This document shows positions 63,687 through 64,000 of a DNA stretch of 64,000 bases, piece by piece. A program made the position numbers and the translations under genes. Numbering within the stretch: the first letter of the stretch is position 1; every line of letters begins with the position of its first letter. Below the pieces are notes generated by a model. It saw only the letters and a program-made list of their open reading frames with translations. It was not told the DNA's origin and did no database searches. The stretch comes from Streptomyces sulfonofaciens (GTDB lineage: Bacteria > Actinomycetota > Actinomycetes > Streptomycetales > Streptomycetaceae): the NCBI RefSeq assembly GCF_014656295.1, contig NZ_BNCD01000021.1, forward strand, positions 31,099 to 95,098, in the 5' to 3' direction.

Positions 63687-64000
63687 GGCATCAGCCGGCA
63701 GGAAACTGGTCGCCGTCGTCACCGGCGCCAGCCGGGGCGCGGGCAAGGGCATCGCCGAAGCGCTCGGCGAGACCGGAGCGACGGTCTACGTGACCGGACG
63801 CTCGCGGCGCGACGAGGACTCGCCGTACGGCGGGTCCGTGCGGGCGACCGCCGAGGGGATCACCCGCGCGGGCGGCACCGGCGTTCCTGTCGTCGTCGAC
63901 CACGCGGACGACGCGGCCGTCGGGGAGCTGTTCGCGCGGATCCGCTCGGAGCACGGGCGCCTGGACATCCTGGTGAACAACGCGGCACTCGTCGCCGCCC
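63687..64000 (+). CDS. Short-chain dehydrogenase/reductase (partial, runs off the window)
   Basis: The first 104 residues of an NAD(P)-dependent SDR are present. The cofactor motif VVTGASRGAGKGIAEAL is at residues 10-26 and the structural NNAA motif near residue 100. ATVYVTGRSRRDEDSPYGG suggests the DHRS1-like actinomycete group. The GTG at 63687 fits the frame, with GAGGAG 8-9 bases upstream; an ATG at 63682 is in another frame. Catalytic Ser-Tyr-Lys would lie beyond the window. It is divergent from the TetR gene that likely controls it. Confidence 0.88.

Overview
The window looks like chromosomal DNA of a Streptomyces or a very close relative. The base composition is very GC-rich. Genes often overlap by 4 bases (ATGA or GTGA). 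It carries a cvnABCD conservon, a Tat-type GH11 xylanase, and a perfect CebR-type palindrome upstream of a GH6 cellulase. No phage, transposase or CRISPR sequence was recognised. The window opens inside an 8-bp tandem repeat and closes inside a short-chain dehydrogenase gene.

Layout. 0.3-4.5 kb: an acid-sugar catabolic operon (KdgT-type permease, DUF1537 kinase, PdxA2-type dehydrogenase, DeoR regulator). 4.6-8.7 kb: a conservon (sensor kinase, roadblock protein, DUF742 protein, GTPase). 9-14 kb: a small orphan biosynthetic locus made of a KS-ACP protein with no acyltransferase domain, a free-standing adenylation enzyme and an FAD oxidoreductase. 14.8-19.9 kb: a GAF/PAS protein, LacI and TetR regulators, a broken LysR gene and an LCMT-like methyltransferase. 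20-23.5 kb: two tandem ABC-F genes; the first is frameshifted, and the second has a structured leader containing a possible nine-codon leader peptide. 23.8-27.9 kb: quinone oxidoreductase, aldo/keto reductase, MFS and MarR genes with related operator-like sites. 28.1 kb: tRNA-Pro(GGG) with its terminator.

28.2-50 kb is mainly an exopolysaccharide locus: a GH71-like glucanase, a priming sugar-phosphate transferase, GDP-fucose synthesis (gmd, fcl), a large secreted LamG protein, two GT4 glycosyltransferases, a WcaF-like acetyltransferase, a Wzy-like polymerase, a Wzx-like flippase, a Wzz/BY-kinase-like protein with a degenerate ATP site, a cytidylyltransferase and a CDP-alcohol phosphotransferase. 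Together they could make a fucose-containing polymer carrying a phosphodiester-linked alcohol. Seven of these genes, on both strands, have a run of six G just before the start codon, most often as GGGGGGTAC. No other annotated gene start that was checked in the window shows it, which makes this the most striking unexplained pattern. An MFS exporter/HxlR pair with a 16-bp inverted-repeat operator sits inside the locus.

50-55.3 kb: housekeeping genes (TauE/SafE permease, thiolase, HhH-GPD protein, SpoIIE-type phosphatase). 55.8-62.8 kb: a plant-polymer degradation island with an intact GH11 xylanase, a secreted esterase-like hydrolase and a GH6 cellulase, beside a decayed LacI regulator and a decayed GH5-ricin glycosidase. 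63-64 kb: a divergent TetR/SDR pair with two matching palindromes between them.

All assignments come from reading the sequence and from knowledge of protein families. No database search was run.
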